From Leptospirales bacterium (GTDB taxonomy: Bacteria > Spirochaetota > Leptospiria > Leptospirales > Leptonemataceae), in the NCBI GenBank assembly GCA_019694655.1, contig JAIBBN010000003.1, positions 62,001-126,000 on the forward strand: a DNA stretch of 64,000 nt. Reading direction: 5' to 3'. Shown here piece by piece: positions 35,177-44,632 of this stretch (positions are counted from its first letter, which is position 1; every line of letters starts with the position of its first letter). A program made the position numbers and the translations under genes. The notes beneath the pieces are model-generated. The model had not been told where the DNA came from. It saw nothing but the letters and a program-made list of their open reading frames with translations, and did not search any database.

Positions 35177-35641
35177 ATGCGCCTATCCCGGAAATCTGAC
35201 TATGCACTGCGCGCCATTTTCATGCTGGTCGATCATCGTGGCCGCGGGCCGCTTTCCATTCGGCAGCTGGCAGAGGCCAACCGAATTCCCAAACCTTTCC
35301 TGGAACACATCCTGCTGGAGATGAAGGCGCGCGGTTGGGTCGAGAGCTTGCCCGGCAAACGCGGCGGCTACCTGCTGGCCCGCGACCCGGCAGAAATCAC
35401 AATGGGTATGATAGTGCGCCATTTTGACGGGATTCTGGCGCCAATTGATTGTGTTTCGGTTGCCGCTTATCGTCGCTGCAGCCAGGAAAGCGTCTGTCGC
35501 TTTCGACGCGTGCTGCTGGAAGTGCGCAATGCAGTGGCCAGCATGATGGATCAGGCCAGTCTTGAGGTCGTTCATCAGCGCGCGCTGGTATCGCATCGCG
35601 AGGTCTTCTCCGAAGGCTTCGTTGGCGGCGGAGGCATCTAG
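35177..35641 (+). CDS. Rrf2-family transcriptional regulator
   Basis: A 154-residue DNA-binding protein. The winged helix (~1-80) has the family's opening (M-R-L-S-R-K-S-D-Y-A-L-R-A), P-K-P-F-L-E-H-I-L and K-R-G-G-Y-L-L-A. Three Cys follow (Cys92, Cys101, Cys107; C-x8-C-x5-C), positioned as in [Fe-S]-binding members IscR/NsrR (C-x5-C-x5-C) but with a wider first gap. An iron-sulfur or cysteine/sulfide sensing role in control of the sulfate genes that follow is a good hypothesis. The next gene starts only five bases after its stop. No ribosome binding site is clear upstream. Confidence 0.88.
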   Translation: MRLSRKSDYALRAIFMLVDHRGRGPLSIRQLAEANRIPKPFLEHILLEMKARGWVESLPGKRGGYLLARDPAEITMGMIVRHFDGILAPIDCVSVAAYRRCSQESVCRFRRVLLEVRNAVASMMDQASLEVVHQRALVSHREVFSEGFVGGGGI

Positions 35642-35645
35642 GCCT

Positions 35646-36731
35646 ATGACTTGCCAGGTCCGCGGCGCTGAGCCTGAGCCCACAATAACGACTGAATTAG
35701 ACGTATATAGTCCGATTCGCGGCGGAGGATGGCGGCGGCGCCTGTGGCCGTTGTTTGGTCTGGCGCTGGCGGCGGCCTGCAGTCAGGGCGGCCCCGAGCG
35801 CCGGCTCCTGCATGTTTCCTTTGATTCTACTTCCGAGCTTTTTGCGCAGTTGAATCCAGTCTTCCTGGAGCAGTGGCAGGTCTACAGCGGTCAGCGCTGG
35901 CAAATGGACCAGAGCCACGGCGGCTCCGCGCGCCAGGCGCAAGCCGTACTGGAGGGCCTCGATGCCGACGTCGTCAGCCTGGCCCTGGCCTATGATGTCG
36001 ACCAGCTTGCCGATCCAGGCGGCCTGCTTTCCGTCGACTGGCAACAGGATCTGCCCGAGCACAGTTGCCCCTTTTTCTCCACCATTGTCTTCGTTGTGCG
36101 TAAGGGCAACCCCTGGCGAATTAGGGACTGGAACGATCTTTTGCAGCCGGGACTCAAGCTGGTCATGCCCAATCCGCGCAGTTCCGGCGGCGCTCGCTGG
36201 GCTTACCTTGCGGCCTGGGCGACGGCGCGCAGACGCGGCGGAGGGGAAACGGAGGCCCGCCGTTTTCTGAAAGCATTGCTTGCCCATGCCCAGTCGCTGG
36301 CGCCCAGCGCCCGGGCGGCGGCCAGCGACTTCGTTCAGCGTGGCCGCGGCGATGTGCTGCTGGCCTGGGAGAATGAAGCGCAATTGATCCTCGAGCGCCT
36401 GGGACCGGAAGGCTTCGAAATTATTACGCCGCCCATCAGCATTCTGGCCGAGCCGGCTGTTGCCGTAGTTGCCGCAAATGTCCGTCGGCACGGGGCCGTG
36501 CAAATTGCCCGGGCTTACCTGCATTACCTCTACCAGCCACAAGCCCAGGCGCAAATCGCTCAGTTCCATTTCCGCCCTCGGGATCACGCTGCATTTGCTC
36601 TGGGAAATTTCAGCAAGCTGCAGTTGCTGGATATTCGCCAGGAGTTTGGCGGCTGGCGCCAGGCGCAGCGTCGTCATTTTGCCGACGGCGCCGAATTTGA
36701 TCAAATTTTCGAAGAGGTTTTCCGGCCTTGA
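35646..36731 (+). CDS. Sulfate ABC transporter substrate-binding lipoprotein
   Basis: A ~361-residue protein of the Sbp/CysP family, binding sulfate or thiosulfate in the periplasm. Lipobox A-L-A-A-A-C-S is at ~residue 46; the mature part starts with V-S-F-D-S-T-S-E-L-F and contains Q-S-H-G-G-S-A-R-Q-A, the family's sulfate-loop signature, plus A-D-V-V-S-L-A-L-A-Y-D-V-D. The N-terminus ahead of the signal is longer than usual, so the real start may lie downstream of ATG 35646 (an upstream GGAGG is 12 bases away). Second gene of the sulfate operon. Confidence 0.88.
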   Translation: MTCQVRGAEPEPTITTELDVYSPIRGGGWRRRLWPLFGLALAAACSQGGPERRLLHVSFDSTSELFAQLNPVFLEQWQVYSGQRWQMDQSHGGSARQAQAVLEGLDADVVSLALAYDVDQLADPGGLLSVDWQQDLPEHSCPFFSTIVFVVRKGNPWRIRDWNDLLQPGLKLVMPNPRSSGGARWAYLAAWATARRRGGGETEARRFLKALLAHAQSLAPSARAAASDFVQRGRGDVLLAWENEAQLILERLGPEGFEIITPPISILAEPAVAVVAANVRRHGAVQIARAYLHYLYQPQAQAQIAQFHFRPRDHAAFALGNFSKLQLLDIRQEFGGWRQAQRRHFADGAEFDQIFEEVFRP

Positions 36732-36901
36732 GCGCAAAAGTCGCACACGGCGAGCTGCCCAGGGATCCTGCGAATGAGCGCGGCGCGTCGGCCGGTTCTG
36801 GCAGCGTCTTTCATGTGACATTGCTGCGACAATTGACCCCTGTTTGTCATGACTTTGTAATGTGGCTGTGGGATTACAGGATGCTTACAGGAGCATCTCG
36901 A

Positions 36902-38587
36902 ATGGATTTCAAAATAGCCCGAATGATCGCGCTGGCGGCGGGGCTGATCGCCGCTGCGCCCTGGCCTTTGCTGGCTTACGAAGAAGAATGGAATGATCCA
37001 AAATTCGCCGATCCGGCCCCCGCTGTCGAGGAACCGGGCGGCGCGGAGCAGCTCTTCCGCGATTCAAGATTCCGCCTCGACGGCGTGGTATGGGCAGGCT
37101 ATGAGTTTTTGGACTATCAGGCCAATGGCGCCAGCGACAGCTCCGGTCCAAACTCGGAAAAAGCTGGCTTTCGCGTGGGGCGCGCCTATGTCAACGCGCG
37201 CGGCGAGGCAGTGCGCGGACCCTATCAGGGCTTTGGCTTTCGCGTGACATTTGACGCAGCGCCAGCCGCCGGTTTTGGCGACGGATGTTCGGCCGACGGC
37301 AATTCGGCCTGCACGGGCGCCAATACCAGCCTCGCCTTTCTTAAGTACGCCTATATGAATGTGCCGCTCTACGCCGGCGGACGGCTTTTTCTTCGATTCG
37401 GGCAGCAGGAGACGCCGCTGATTGATGCGCCCAATGGCATTTCGCTGCAGGAAATCTGGGACTACCGCTATCTGGATTCCGATGGCAAGCCCATGTACGA
37501 AGAGCTGGGACTTGGCTCCTCCACGGACCGCGGTCTGAGCATCAACTTCAAACACGACTATCTCGGGATCTCCGCCTTACTTGGCAATGGCGAAAGCTAC
37601 ACGCGCGTCAATGCCCAGCAAATACGTCGCCAATCGCTGAGCGATCTGGCGCGAGGCGAAGGCGACTCCTATGGTCTGGATTTTTACGGCGCAGTGAGTC
37701 TGCGACCGACCGGCAAGGATCGCGATCTGGAATTGACCCTTACGCTCCCCTTTCGACTGCGCAACATTACAGGCATTGCTCCGGAAGAGACCAGCTTTGC
37801 ATCGGTGGATCTGAGCAATCCCGCCGCGCCGCAGGCCAGTTATCTAATCGGCGACGAACGCGCCAAAAAGGACGCCGCCTACGGTTATGAAGCGGATGGC
37901 GTAATTCGCAGCGGCGATCTCAGTTTTACTGCCGGCCTCGGCCAGGCGGTGCGCGTCGATCGACGCGGACGCGCCTTCAGTTACAATCAGACGACTCTGG
38001 CCAATGGCATTGATCCAAACAATCAGACGCAAGTTCTGAACAGCATCAGCGTCGAGGAAGACGCCTATGGCGTAGCAAGCTACTTCTTTGCTCACGCGCG
38101 CTATGAATGGCTGGGCGCCTTCTTTCGCTACAGCGAAGGGAACTCCGATTCGGCCCTCAATGGCGCGCTGGGCGTCAGCACGCGGAAAAGCTGGCTTTCG
38201 CAAATGATCAATGCCGATCGCGCCGACGGCGTGCTGGGCAATTTGAGCTTCGGTGAAACGCGCAGTCTCGACCTGGGTCGTTCGCGTTTTCGCAAAATCA
38301 CCTACGGTTTGACCTGGCACGCCAATGACCGCTTTCGGCTGAGCATTGGCCTGAGCCGGATCACCGGAACGACTGCCAGCGGCGGCGAGCGCCGCGTCAA
38401 CGCACTGCAGCGCGTTTCCGGACAGGGCGCGGCTTCCAGTTTGAATCTGGCGCAGCAGCTGGAAAACAGTGCAAGTTTCAAATCCCAGCTTGGACTCAGC
38501 TCCAACGACCGCGTCGATCTGAACGACTTCATCGGCCAGCGCCAGGTCGAACAGCAGATCTTCGTTCGCTCACAGTATCTCTTTTAG
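36902..38587 (+). CDS. Outer-membrane porin of the sulfate operon
   Basis: A 561-residue exported protein. A signal peptide (~1-26, ends A-P-W-P-L-L-A) is followed by a beta-barrel-like sequence: alternating aromatic/polar strands (for example F-R-L-D-G-V-V-W-A-G-Y-E-F, Y-A-Y-M-N-V-P-L-Y-A-G-G-R-L-F-L-R-F), ending in the C-terminal Phe of outer-membrane proteins (R-S-Q-Y-L-F). It resembles phosphate-selective (OprP-type) porins in size and style. AGGAG lies nine bases before ATG 36902. Its place between the binding protein and permeases suggests sulfate or oxyanion entry through the outer membrane. Confidence 0.8.
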   Translation: MDFKIARMIALAAGLIAAAPWPLLAYEEEWNDPKFADPAPAVEEPGGAEQLFRDSRFRLDGVVWAGYEFLDYQANGASDSSGPNSEKAGFRVGRAYVNARGEAVRGPYQGFGFRVTFDAAPAAGFGDGCSADGNSACTGANTSLAFLKYAYMNVPLYAGGRLFLRFGQQETPLIDAPNGISLQEIWDYRYLDSDGKPMYEELGLGSSTDRGLSINFKHDYLGISALLGNGESYTRVNAQQIRRQSLSDLARGEGDSYGLDFYGAVSLRPTGKDRDLELTLTLPFRLRNITGIAPEETSFASVDLSNPAAPQASYLIGDERAKKDAAYGYEADGVIRSGDLSFTAGLGQAVRVDRRGRAFSYNQTTLANGIDPNNQTQVLNSISVEEDAYGVASYFFAHARYEWLGAFFRYSEGNSDSALNGALGVSTRKSWLSQMINADRADGVLGNLSFGETRSLDLGRSRFRKITYGLTWHANDRFRLSIGLSRITGTTASGGERRVNALQRVSGQGAASSLNLAQQLENSASFKSQLGLSSNDRVDLNDFIGQRQVEQQIFVRSQYLF

Positions 38588-38605
38588 GCGCGCGATGGAG
38601 GCCGG

Positions 38606-39430
38606 GTGAAAGCAAGATTCAAGAAGCACAGCATCTTACCCGGCTTTCGTCTGACCCTTGGCTACAGCGCCTTCTACACGCTGGCGGCAGTGTTACTGCC
38701 GCTGGCGGCAGTATTCTGGAAGGGCGTCGAAGGCGGCGCATTTCTGCGCGCCGCCTTCGACCCGCGGGCCTTGCAAGCTTACCGTGTCAGCTTTGGCTGC
38801 GCCCTGCTGGCTGCCGGACTCAATGCCTTCTTTGGCTTTGTTACTGCGTGGGCTTTAGCCCGTTACCAATTCCCGTTCAAGCGTATACTGGACGCTGCCA
38901 TTGATCTACCCTTAGCCATACCCACGGCAGTTTCGGGCATTGCCCTGTGCGCTGTCTTTGCCCCGGACGGCTGGCCCGGGGCGTGGTTTTATGCCCTTGG
39001 TATTGAGACGGCCTACACTCCCCTGGGCATCGTCATTGCGCTGACCTTTATTGGACTGCCATTTGTGGTACGTACCCTCCAGCCGGCCTTGAGCGAGCTG
39101 GACCGGCAATTTGAGGAAGCGGCCTTGAGCCTGGGCGCCTCGCGCTGGCAGTGTTTCTGGCGAGTCATCCTGCCGGAAATGGCGCCGGCGCTTTTGATTG
39201 GCTTTGCCCTGGCATTTGGCCGAGCGCTTGGCGAATATGGCTCGGTGATTTTTATCGCTGGCAACATTCCCTACCGCAGTGAGATTGCGGCGCTGCTGAT
39301 TGTCTCCCGACTGGAACAGTACGACTATCATGGCGCAGCGGCCATCGCCTGCGTGATGCTGCTGATTTCCTTTTGCGGATTGCTGGCCTTGAATTTGCTG
39401 CAGCGCCGCCTCAGCAGGGGGAGCGCTTGA
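38606..39430 (+). CDS. cysT: Sulfate ABC transporter permease CysT
   Basis: A 274-residue inner-membrane protein, one of two permeases that carry sulfate. Six helices and the coupling-loop signature E-E-A-A-L-S-L-G-A-S-R-W-Q-C-F-W-R-V-I-L-P (split here across the loop) identify CysT/CysU; also A-L-G-E-Y-G-S-V and D-L-P-L-A-I-P-T-A-V-S-G. GTG start at 38606 with GGAGG seven bases upstream. Its stop overlaps the cysW start by one base. Confidence 0.93.
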   Translation: MKARFKKHSILPGFRLTLGYSAFYTLAAVLLPLAAVFWKGVEGGAFLRAAFDPRALQAYRVSFGCALLAAGLNAFFGFVTAWALARYQFPFKRILDAAIDLPLAIPTAVSGIALCAVFAPDGWPGAWFYALGIETAYTPLGIVIALTFIGLPFVVRTLQPALSELDRQFEEAALSLGASRWQCFWRVILPEMAPALLIGFALAFGRALGEYGSVIFIAGNIPYRSEIAALLIVSRLEQYDYHGAAAIACVMLLISFCGLLALNLLQRRLSRGSA

Positions 39431-40284
39431 TGGATCAGCGGCCGTCGGCAGACAGGCAGGCGCCGCGAGTCAGCGGCGATCCAATGTGGCTCAAGGCCGC
39501 CTGTATAGGCCTCTCCTTTGTCTTTGTTGGCATTCTGGTGGCGACGCCCGTGGCGGCCATTTTCCAGCAGGCCCTGGCAAATGGCATCGGAGCATACTGG
39601 CAGGCGATCAGCAGCGACCAGTCCAGGCAGGCGATTGTACTCAGCCTGCTGGCCGCCTTTGTCGCCGTCCCATTGAACACGACCTTTGGAATCGCCGCGG
39701 CGTGGGCCATCGCTCGTTTTGAATTTCCAGGGAAGGCAACCTTTTCAGCAATCATCGATTTGCCCTTCTCTGTTTCACCGGTCATTGCCGGTCTGGTCTT
39801 TGTCTTGCTCTTTGGCGGTCGGGGCCTCTTTGGAGAATGGTTACAAGAGCACAACTTTCGAATTATTTTTGCCGCGCCGGGCATTGTCCTGGCCACTGTT
39901 TTTGTAACTTTTCCCTTTGTGGCGCGGGAATTGATTCCTTTCATGCAGGCCCAAGGCGCTGAAGAAGACGAGGCCGCCATGAGTCTTGGCGCCAGCGGTT
40001 TGCAAACCTTGCTCCGCGTTACGCTTCCTTCCATCAAGTGGAGTCTGCTCTACGGCATGATCCATTGCGCCGCCCGGGCCATGGGCGAATTTGGCGCAGT
40101 CGCCGTAGTTTCCGGACACATTCGCGGTCGCACGGTTACCGCGCCGCTGCAGGTGGAGATACTTTTCAATGATTTCCAGTTCACTGCGGCCTTTGCCGTC
40201 GCCTCGCTGTTGGCCGCGATGGGACTGGTAACTCTGCTCTTGAAAATCTTGCTCGAAGGACGTCGCGCCGATCATGGAAATTGA
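39430..40284 (+). CDS. cysW: Sulfate ABC transporter permease CysW
   Basis: A 284-residue membrane permease, partner of CysT. Conserved [13 protein letters not shown] (membrane entry), the coupling loop [17 protein letters not shown], then [10 protein letters not shown], typical of CysW. ATG 39430 is set by the overlap with the cysT stop; the frame is open a little further upstream. The end overlaps the cysA start by 11 bases. Confidence 0.92.
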   Translation: MDQRPSADRQAPRVSGDPMWLKAACIGLSFVFVGILVATPVAAIFQQALANGIGAYWQAISSDQSRQAIVLSLLAAFVAVPLNTTFGIAAAWAIARFEFPGKATFSAIIDLPFSVSPVIAGLVFVLLFGGRGLFGEWLQEHNFRIIFAAPGIVLATVFVTFPFVARELIPFMQAQGAEEDEAAMSLGASGLQTLLRVTLPSIKWSLLYGMIHCAARAMGEFGAVAVVSGHIRGRTVTAPLQVEILFNDFQFTAAFAVASLLAAMGLVTLLLKILLEGRRADHGN

Positions 40285-41320
40285 AATCAAAGGTCTCACC
40301 AAGCAGTTTGGCGATTTTGCCGCACTGCGCGGCGTTGATTTGCGGGCGCCATCGGGCGCCTTGACGGCGCTGCTGGGACCAAGCGGTTGCGGTAAGACGA
40401 CGCTCTTGCGTATCGTTGCTGGATTAGAAACAGCAGACGGCGGAGAGGTGCTCTTTGGCGGCCAGCCGGCGGCGGCGCAGCTCAAGCAAAGGCGCGTCGG
40501 CTTTGTCTTTCAGCACTACGCTCTTTTCCGACATATGAGCGTCTTTGAGAATGTCGCCTTTGGACTGCGCGTCAAGCCGCGCCAGCAGCGACTGTCGCGC
40601 CCGGCGATTCGCGAGAAGGTGCTGGAACTGTTGCACCTGGTGCAGCTCAGCGGCTACCAGGATCGCCTGCCGGCGCAACTATCCGGCGGCCAGCGGCAGC
40701 GGGTTGCCCTGGCGCGGGCCCTGGCCGTGGAGCCGCAGGTCCTTTTGCTGGATGAGCCCTTTGGCGCGCTGGACGCTGGCGTCCGCCGCGAATTGCGCCG
40801 CTGGCTGCGCAAACTGCATGATGAAGTAAAGATTACATCGCTCTTTGTTACCCACGACCAGGACGAAGCTCTGGAGGTCGCCGATCAGGTGGCCATCATG
40901 CGCGCCGGAAAACTGGAGCAGGCGGGCGCTCCGGAGGCCGTTTACGCCCGTCCGGCGACGCCCTTTGTCTTTGAGTTCCTTGGCGCTGTGAATCTGTTCC
41001 ACGGGCGAATGGAAAACGGGGCCTTGAACGTCAGCGACGTTCATTCCGAAGAAGCCGATCGCGCAGCGCTGGTCTATGTGCGTCCGCATGAGCTGGCCCT
41101 TTCCCGTCAGCGCGCCGCCGATTCATTGTTTTCAGCCACAGTGGAGTCGATTCGATCTGCCGGGCCGGCGGTACGCGTGTTGCTGCGCAGCGAGCGCGGC
41201 CAGAATCTGGAGGCCGAGCTGAGCGCCGAGCAGGGGCGTGCACTTGCTTTACTGCGCGGCGAAAGCGTCTTTGTGGCCCTGCGCAACAAACAGGTATATT
41301 TCGAAGATTTTGTGATTTGA
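40274..41320 (+). CDS. cysA: Sulfate ABC transporter ATPase CysA
   Basis: The 348-residue ATPase for CysTW. Walker [10 protein letters not shown] (~36-44), signature L-S-G-G-Q-R-Q-R-V, Walker [12 protein letters not shown], and the H-loop F-V-T-H-D-Q-D-E-A. The C-terminal ~110 residues form the TOBE-type regulatory domain (V-R-P-H-E-L-A-L-S). ATG 40274 lies inside the end of cysW. It is the last gene of the sulfate operon; no clear terminator follows. Confidence 0.95.
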   Translation: MEIEIKGLTKQFGDFAALRGVDLRAPSGALTALLGPSGCGKTTLLRIVAGLETADGGEVLFGGQPAAAQLKQRRVGFVFQHYALFRHMSVFENVAFGLRVKPRQQRLSRPAIREKVLELLHLVQLSGYQDRLPAQLSGGQRQRVALARALAVEPQVLLLDEPFGALDAGVRRELRRWLRKLHDEVKITSLFVTHDQDEALEVADQVAIMRAGKLEQAGAPEAVYARPATPFVFEFLGAVNLFHGRMENGALNVSDVHSEEADRAALVYVRPHELALSRQRAADSLFSATVESIRSAGPAVRVLLRSERGQNLEAELSAEQGRALALLRGESVFVALRNKQVYFEDFVI

Positions 41321-41448
41321 CCTTCCCGGAAAGCGCTGCGCCATTCCTGGTCGAGGACCGAGGAATCTGCATCCGGCGCCGCAATTTCCAGGATCGACGC
41401 CGGATTTCTTCTTGCTGTCCGCGCCGTGCCGGTTGCAGCTCTGGCGCT

Positions 41449-42606
41449 ATGGCCGATTACTCAACGACAACAACCGTCTCCTGGGGCGAACGCCTCAAAC
41501 AATCCATCACCACTACTCTGGTAGGCGCCGGGCTATTTCTGGCCGCCTTTCCAGTCCTGTGGTACAACGAACGCTGCTCGGTGGATAACATCCGAGGACT
41601 GGAAGCTTACGCCCAGGAATTGCGCAGTGTCGATGCCAACAGCGTCAGCGGCGCCGACGAGGGCAAGCCGGTGCATCTCAGCGGGCAGGCGGTGACCACC
41701 GAAACCTTGCACGACGATCTCTTTGGCGTTTCACGGGTTGCAATCCGCATTGAACGCGATGTAGAAATGTATCAGTGGAAGGAAACAGAGGAAAAAAAGA
41801 CGCAAAACAATACCGGCGGCAGTCAAACGACCACCACTACGTATAAATATACCACCGAGTGGTCTTCCAGCTATCACGATTCCTCCCGCTTCAAGGAACG
41901 CAGCGGACATTCCAATCCCTCCATGCCGGCGCACAGCCAGACTTTCACGGCAAACAATGTAACCATCGGCGCGCGACGCTTCAGCGCGCAGATGATCAGC
42001 CAGATCGGCGGCAGCCAGGAGCTGGTTCCGGATAATGCCGGCGGCATGAGCCTGGCCGGACGCAGCGGACAGGCGGAGGGCGGCTACATCTATTTCAGCC
42101 AGGGCAGTCCTGGCAGCCCACAGGTGGGCGATGTGCGCGTGAAATTCAGCTATGTGCCATCCGATCAGACGGTTACTATCTTTGCCCGCCAGACTGGCAA
42201 TTCTTTCGCTGGTTTGCCGCGCGAACATGGTACAGACATTTTGCGCGTCGATATGGGCCAGCTCTCCAAAGAGCAGGTAATCGAGGCTCAGGCCAGTTCG
42301 GATAAGGTGATGCGCTGGATTCTACGGATCGGCGGTTTTGCGGCGATGTGGATTGGCCTTGCCCTCTTTTTCCGGCCGCTGCGCGTGCTGGCCGATGTGT
42401 TGCCTTTTCTGGGCAGCCTTCTGGGGGCCGGCCTGACCATTTTCTCCGGCATCATTTCAGTGGTGCTGAGTTTCAGCACGATTGCGATCGCCTGGATTTT
42501 TTATCGGCCGCTGCTGGGCCTTGGACTTCTGGCAGTTGTAGCAGGGGCCATCGCTCTGGCCGTATTCATCGTCAAGAAACGCAAGGCCGCAGCGCAAAGC
42601 GCCTGA
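41449..42606 (+). CDS. TMEM43-family membrane protein
   Basis: A 385-residue membrane protein of the TMEM43 family, known from bacteria and animals. An N-terminal helix (~24-44: V-G-A-G-L-F-L-A-A-F-P-V-L-W-Y-N-E) is followed by a large soluble loop (~45-285) with the conserved W-x-E-x-x-x-E-K (Y-Q-W-K-E-T-E-E-K-K), then three to four C-terminal helices. Its role is unknown (the animal protein works at the nuclear envelope/ER). The preceding 128 bases hold no gene; ATG 41449 is the first sensible start, though the frame is open from 41317. Followed by a strong terminator. Confidence 0.85.
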   Translation: MADYSTTTTVSWGERLKQSITTTLVGAGLFLAAFPVLWYNERCSVDNIRGLEAYAQELRSVDANSVSGADEGKPVHLSGQAVTTETLHDDLFGVSRVAIRIERDVEMYQWKETEEKKTQNNTGGSQTTTTTYKYTTEWSSSYHDSSRFKERSGHSNPSMPAHSQTFTANNVTIGARRFSAQMISQIGGSQELVPDNAGGMSLAGRSGQAEGGYIYFSQGSPGSPQVGDVRVKFSYVPSDQTVTIFARQTGNSFAGLPREHGTDILRVDMGQLSKEQVIEAQASSDKVMRWILRIGGFAAMWIGLALFFRPLRVLADVLPFLGSLLGAGLTIFSGIISVVLSFSTIAIAWIFYRPLLGLGLLAVVAGAIALAVFIVKKRKAAAQSA

Positions 42607-42652
42607 TTGCATAGTGCAATGTATGCGGCGCAGCGTCAGGCTACGCCGCAGG
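42607..42652 (+). other. Two hairpins before the terminator
   Basis: ATTGCA-TAG-TGCAAT (42607-42621) spans the TMEM43-gene stop area, and TGCGGCG...CGCCGCA (42624-42650) follows. Neither has a T-run; with the next stem they form a run of three structures at the end of the transcript. Confidence 0.35.
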
Positions 42653-42656
42653 CCAG

Positions 42657-42685
42657 ATCCCCCGCAATTGCGGGGGATTTTTTTT
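42657..42685 (+). terminator. Intrinsic terminator after the TMEM43-like gene
   Basis: ATCCCCCGC, loop AATT, GCGGGGGAT, then eight T. A perfect 9-bp GC-rich stem with T-run; clear plus-strand Rho-independent terminator. The T-run overlaps the stop of the convergent gene. Confidence 0.95.
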
Positions 42686-43250
42686 AGCCGATCTCGCCGC
42701 TTTGCAGGCTGTGATGCACAAGCAGAAAAGCAAAAATCAGTCGATCAAGAGTCCGCGCTAGAGCGGCGTGCTCCATTTCGTCGATGCGGCCGTCGGCCAG
42801 GGCCAGGCCGTAGAGTCGCACCAGCTGTTTGAGTCGCGCACTGCGCATCACCTTCAGCCACCGCCCGATATCATGCTCCTGCATATGGCGCTGAGGACCC
42901 AGCTGACCCAGGCCATGCCAGCGACCGCCCTCCAGGCGAAGGTGCAGGCGAAACTCGTGGCGTAAATCGGTGCAGTCAAAGGCGGAGGCGCTTTCCAGGC
43001 GGGCGCGCATAGCCAGCAAATGATTCAGCGCATCATCCAGACGCGCAGCCAGTTGAAAGCGCTCCTGCCCGACCAGTTGGCCATCCGCAGTAAGACGACG
43101 AAATTCCTGATCCGCTTCATTGATCTTCTGTAGCAAGGTTTGCAGCCAGAATACCGTCTGCGAAGCGGCCGCCAGGTTGTAAGCGGGCCGAAAGCCTTGC
43201 GCTTCTACTACGCCGTCGCTGCGCAGAACGATCTGGTTCTGAGCGCTCAT
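42684..43250 (-). CDS. Conserved-looking cytosolic protein of unknown function
   Basis: A 188-residue, mostly helical protein with an acidic N-terminal beginning (M-S-A-Q-N-Q-I-V-L-R-S-D-G) and long amphipathic helices (~35-75, ~130-185) with heptad-like Leu and Arg. His-rich spots (H-M-Q-E-H-D, V-H-H-S) are present but form no motif I recognise. ATG 43250 overlaps the MFS stop by four bases, so it is translated with the MFS transporter and may serve it. The C-terminus overlaps the plus-strand terminator. Confidence 0.55.
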   Translation of the reverse strand: MSAQNQIVLRSDGVVEAQGFRPAYNLAAASQTVFWLQTLLQKINEADQEFRRLTADGQLVGQERFQLAARLDDALNHLLAMRARLESASAFDCTDLRHEFRLHLRLEGGRWHGLGQLGPQRHMQEHDIGRWLKVMRSARLKQLVRLYGLALADGRIDEMEHAALARTLDRLIFAFLLVHHSLQSGEIG

Positions 43251-44473
43251 GCCGCTTCGGCCGCCGCCTGTGGCGAGCTGGCAGCCGGCGCGCCATGGAT
43301 ATGGAGCATGCGCGAAAGCAGCAGCGCAATGACGCACAATGCTGCCGCCGTCGCGCCAGCGCGGTCAAAATGCTCGATCACGCCCTGATGATCGCTGATC
43401 AGCGCGCCGCCCAGCGCCGCTGCCGCGCCCATGCCAATTTGTTGCACCGCCGAATTGATACTCATGAAGCCGCCGCGAATCCGCGCCGGTACTGTAGAAG
43501 TGACCAGGGCCATGGCCGGAATGAAGCGGCCATTGGCGGTGATGAAAAAAAGCGTCGTTGCGCTCAGCGCCGCCCACAAAGGCGAGGGTCGCATGTTGCT
43601 GATCCAGAAAATGGGTATCAGCGAAAGTAAGAGGAACAAAGAGAAAACGCGACGCTTGCCAAAGCGATCGGAGAGATGTCCGACAGTGGGCGCCGAAATG
43701 AAGGTCGCCGCGCCGCCTACAAAATAGATCCAGAACAGGTCTTCGTTGGCCACGCCAACATTCTTCTCCATGTACTGAGCAATCATCGGAATGATGGTGA
43801 AGTGTCCCAGCATTAGAAAAAAGGTAAAGACCAGGGCCTGCGCCACGCCGGGTTGTTCAAGCAGTGAACGCAGTCGCAACCAGGGATGAGCGCGCTGGCT
43901 CTCGTCGATATGAGCGCGCATCGATGGCACAAGGGCGGTAATTGCCGCCAGCAAGATCACGCCCAGAGCGGCAACGGCCACAAAGGGGGCGTGCCAGCCA
44001 ATGTGATGCGCCAGCTTGAGCCCCGCCGGAACGCCAAACACCGAGGCCGCCGAAAAGGAAAGCATCACTATGCCCATTGCGCGACCGCGAAATTCCAGGG
44101 CGACGGCGTCGCCGGCTATGGTGAGTACCAGCGCGCCGGTCACCCCGCCAAAAGCCCCGGCCACGGTGCGCGCGGCCATCAGGCTGTAGTAGTCGGGGGC
44201 GATGGCACAGGCCAGCGTGCCAAGGGCGAAGCCAGCATAGAGCCAGAACAGCGCCGCTTCGCGATCCAGGCGATCGATAAACAAGAAAACAACCAATCCG
44301 GCAATAGCGGCGCTGATGCCATAAGCCGAAACCAGCCAGTTGAACTGGCGCACACTGATCTGAAATGCCTCGGTCAATTGCGGCGACAGCGGCATCATCA
44401 CCATGAAGTCGATGATGTGCGTAAACTGCACCGCGGCAAGCGCCAGCAACAAATAGAGTTCTTTACGGGACAT
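43247..44473 (-). CDS. MFS exporter (arabinose-efflux/multidrug type)
   Basis: A 408-residue, 12-helix major facilitator with motif A-like G-H-L-S-D-R-F-G-K-R-R (after helix 8) and helix 2-3 region D-R-L-D-R-E-A. T-V-A-G-A-F-G-G-V-T-G in helix 5 is motif C-like, typical of drug and sugar exporters. Substrate unknown. ATG 44473 is preferred (first residues before helix 1); the upstream open frame lacks membrane features. It is coupled to the small unknown gene downstream and divergent from the three-part signalling gene. Confidence 0.85.
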   Translation of the reverse strand: MSRKELYLLLALAAVQFTHIIDFMVMMPLSPQLTEAFQISVRQFNWLVSAYGISAAIAGLVVFLFIDRLDREAALFWLYAGFALGTLACAIAPDYYSLMAARTVAGAFGGVTGALVLTIAGDAVALEFRGRAMGIVMLSFSAASVFGVPAGLKLAHHIGWHAPFVAVAALGVILLAAITALVPSMRAHIDESQRAHPWLRLRSLLEQPGVAQALVFTFFLMLGHFTIIPMIAQYMEKNVGVANEDLFWIYFVGGAATFISAPTVGHLSDRFGKRRVFSLFLLLSLIPIFWISNMRPSPLWAALSATTLFFITANGRFIPAMALVTSTVPARIRGGFMSINSAVQQIGMGAAAALGGALISDHQGVIEHFDRAGATAAALCVIALLLSRMLHIHGAPAASSPQAAAEAA

Positions 44474-44632
44474 GGCTATCAGGTCAAAAAAAAGCCGGGG
44501 GCCTGCGGCGACCACTGAAAGACTGCATCCGGTTTGAAAGCGCGCATGGAAGGAGTCGCTTCTGTGCGGCAGAGCAGACCGCAATATGTAGTTGCCGCCC
44601 TCCAGGCGCCCGCTGCTCTGTCACACTACAGT

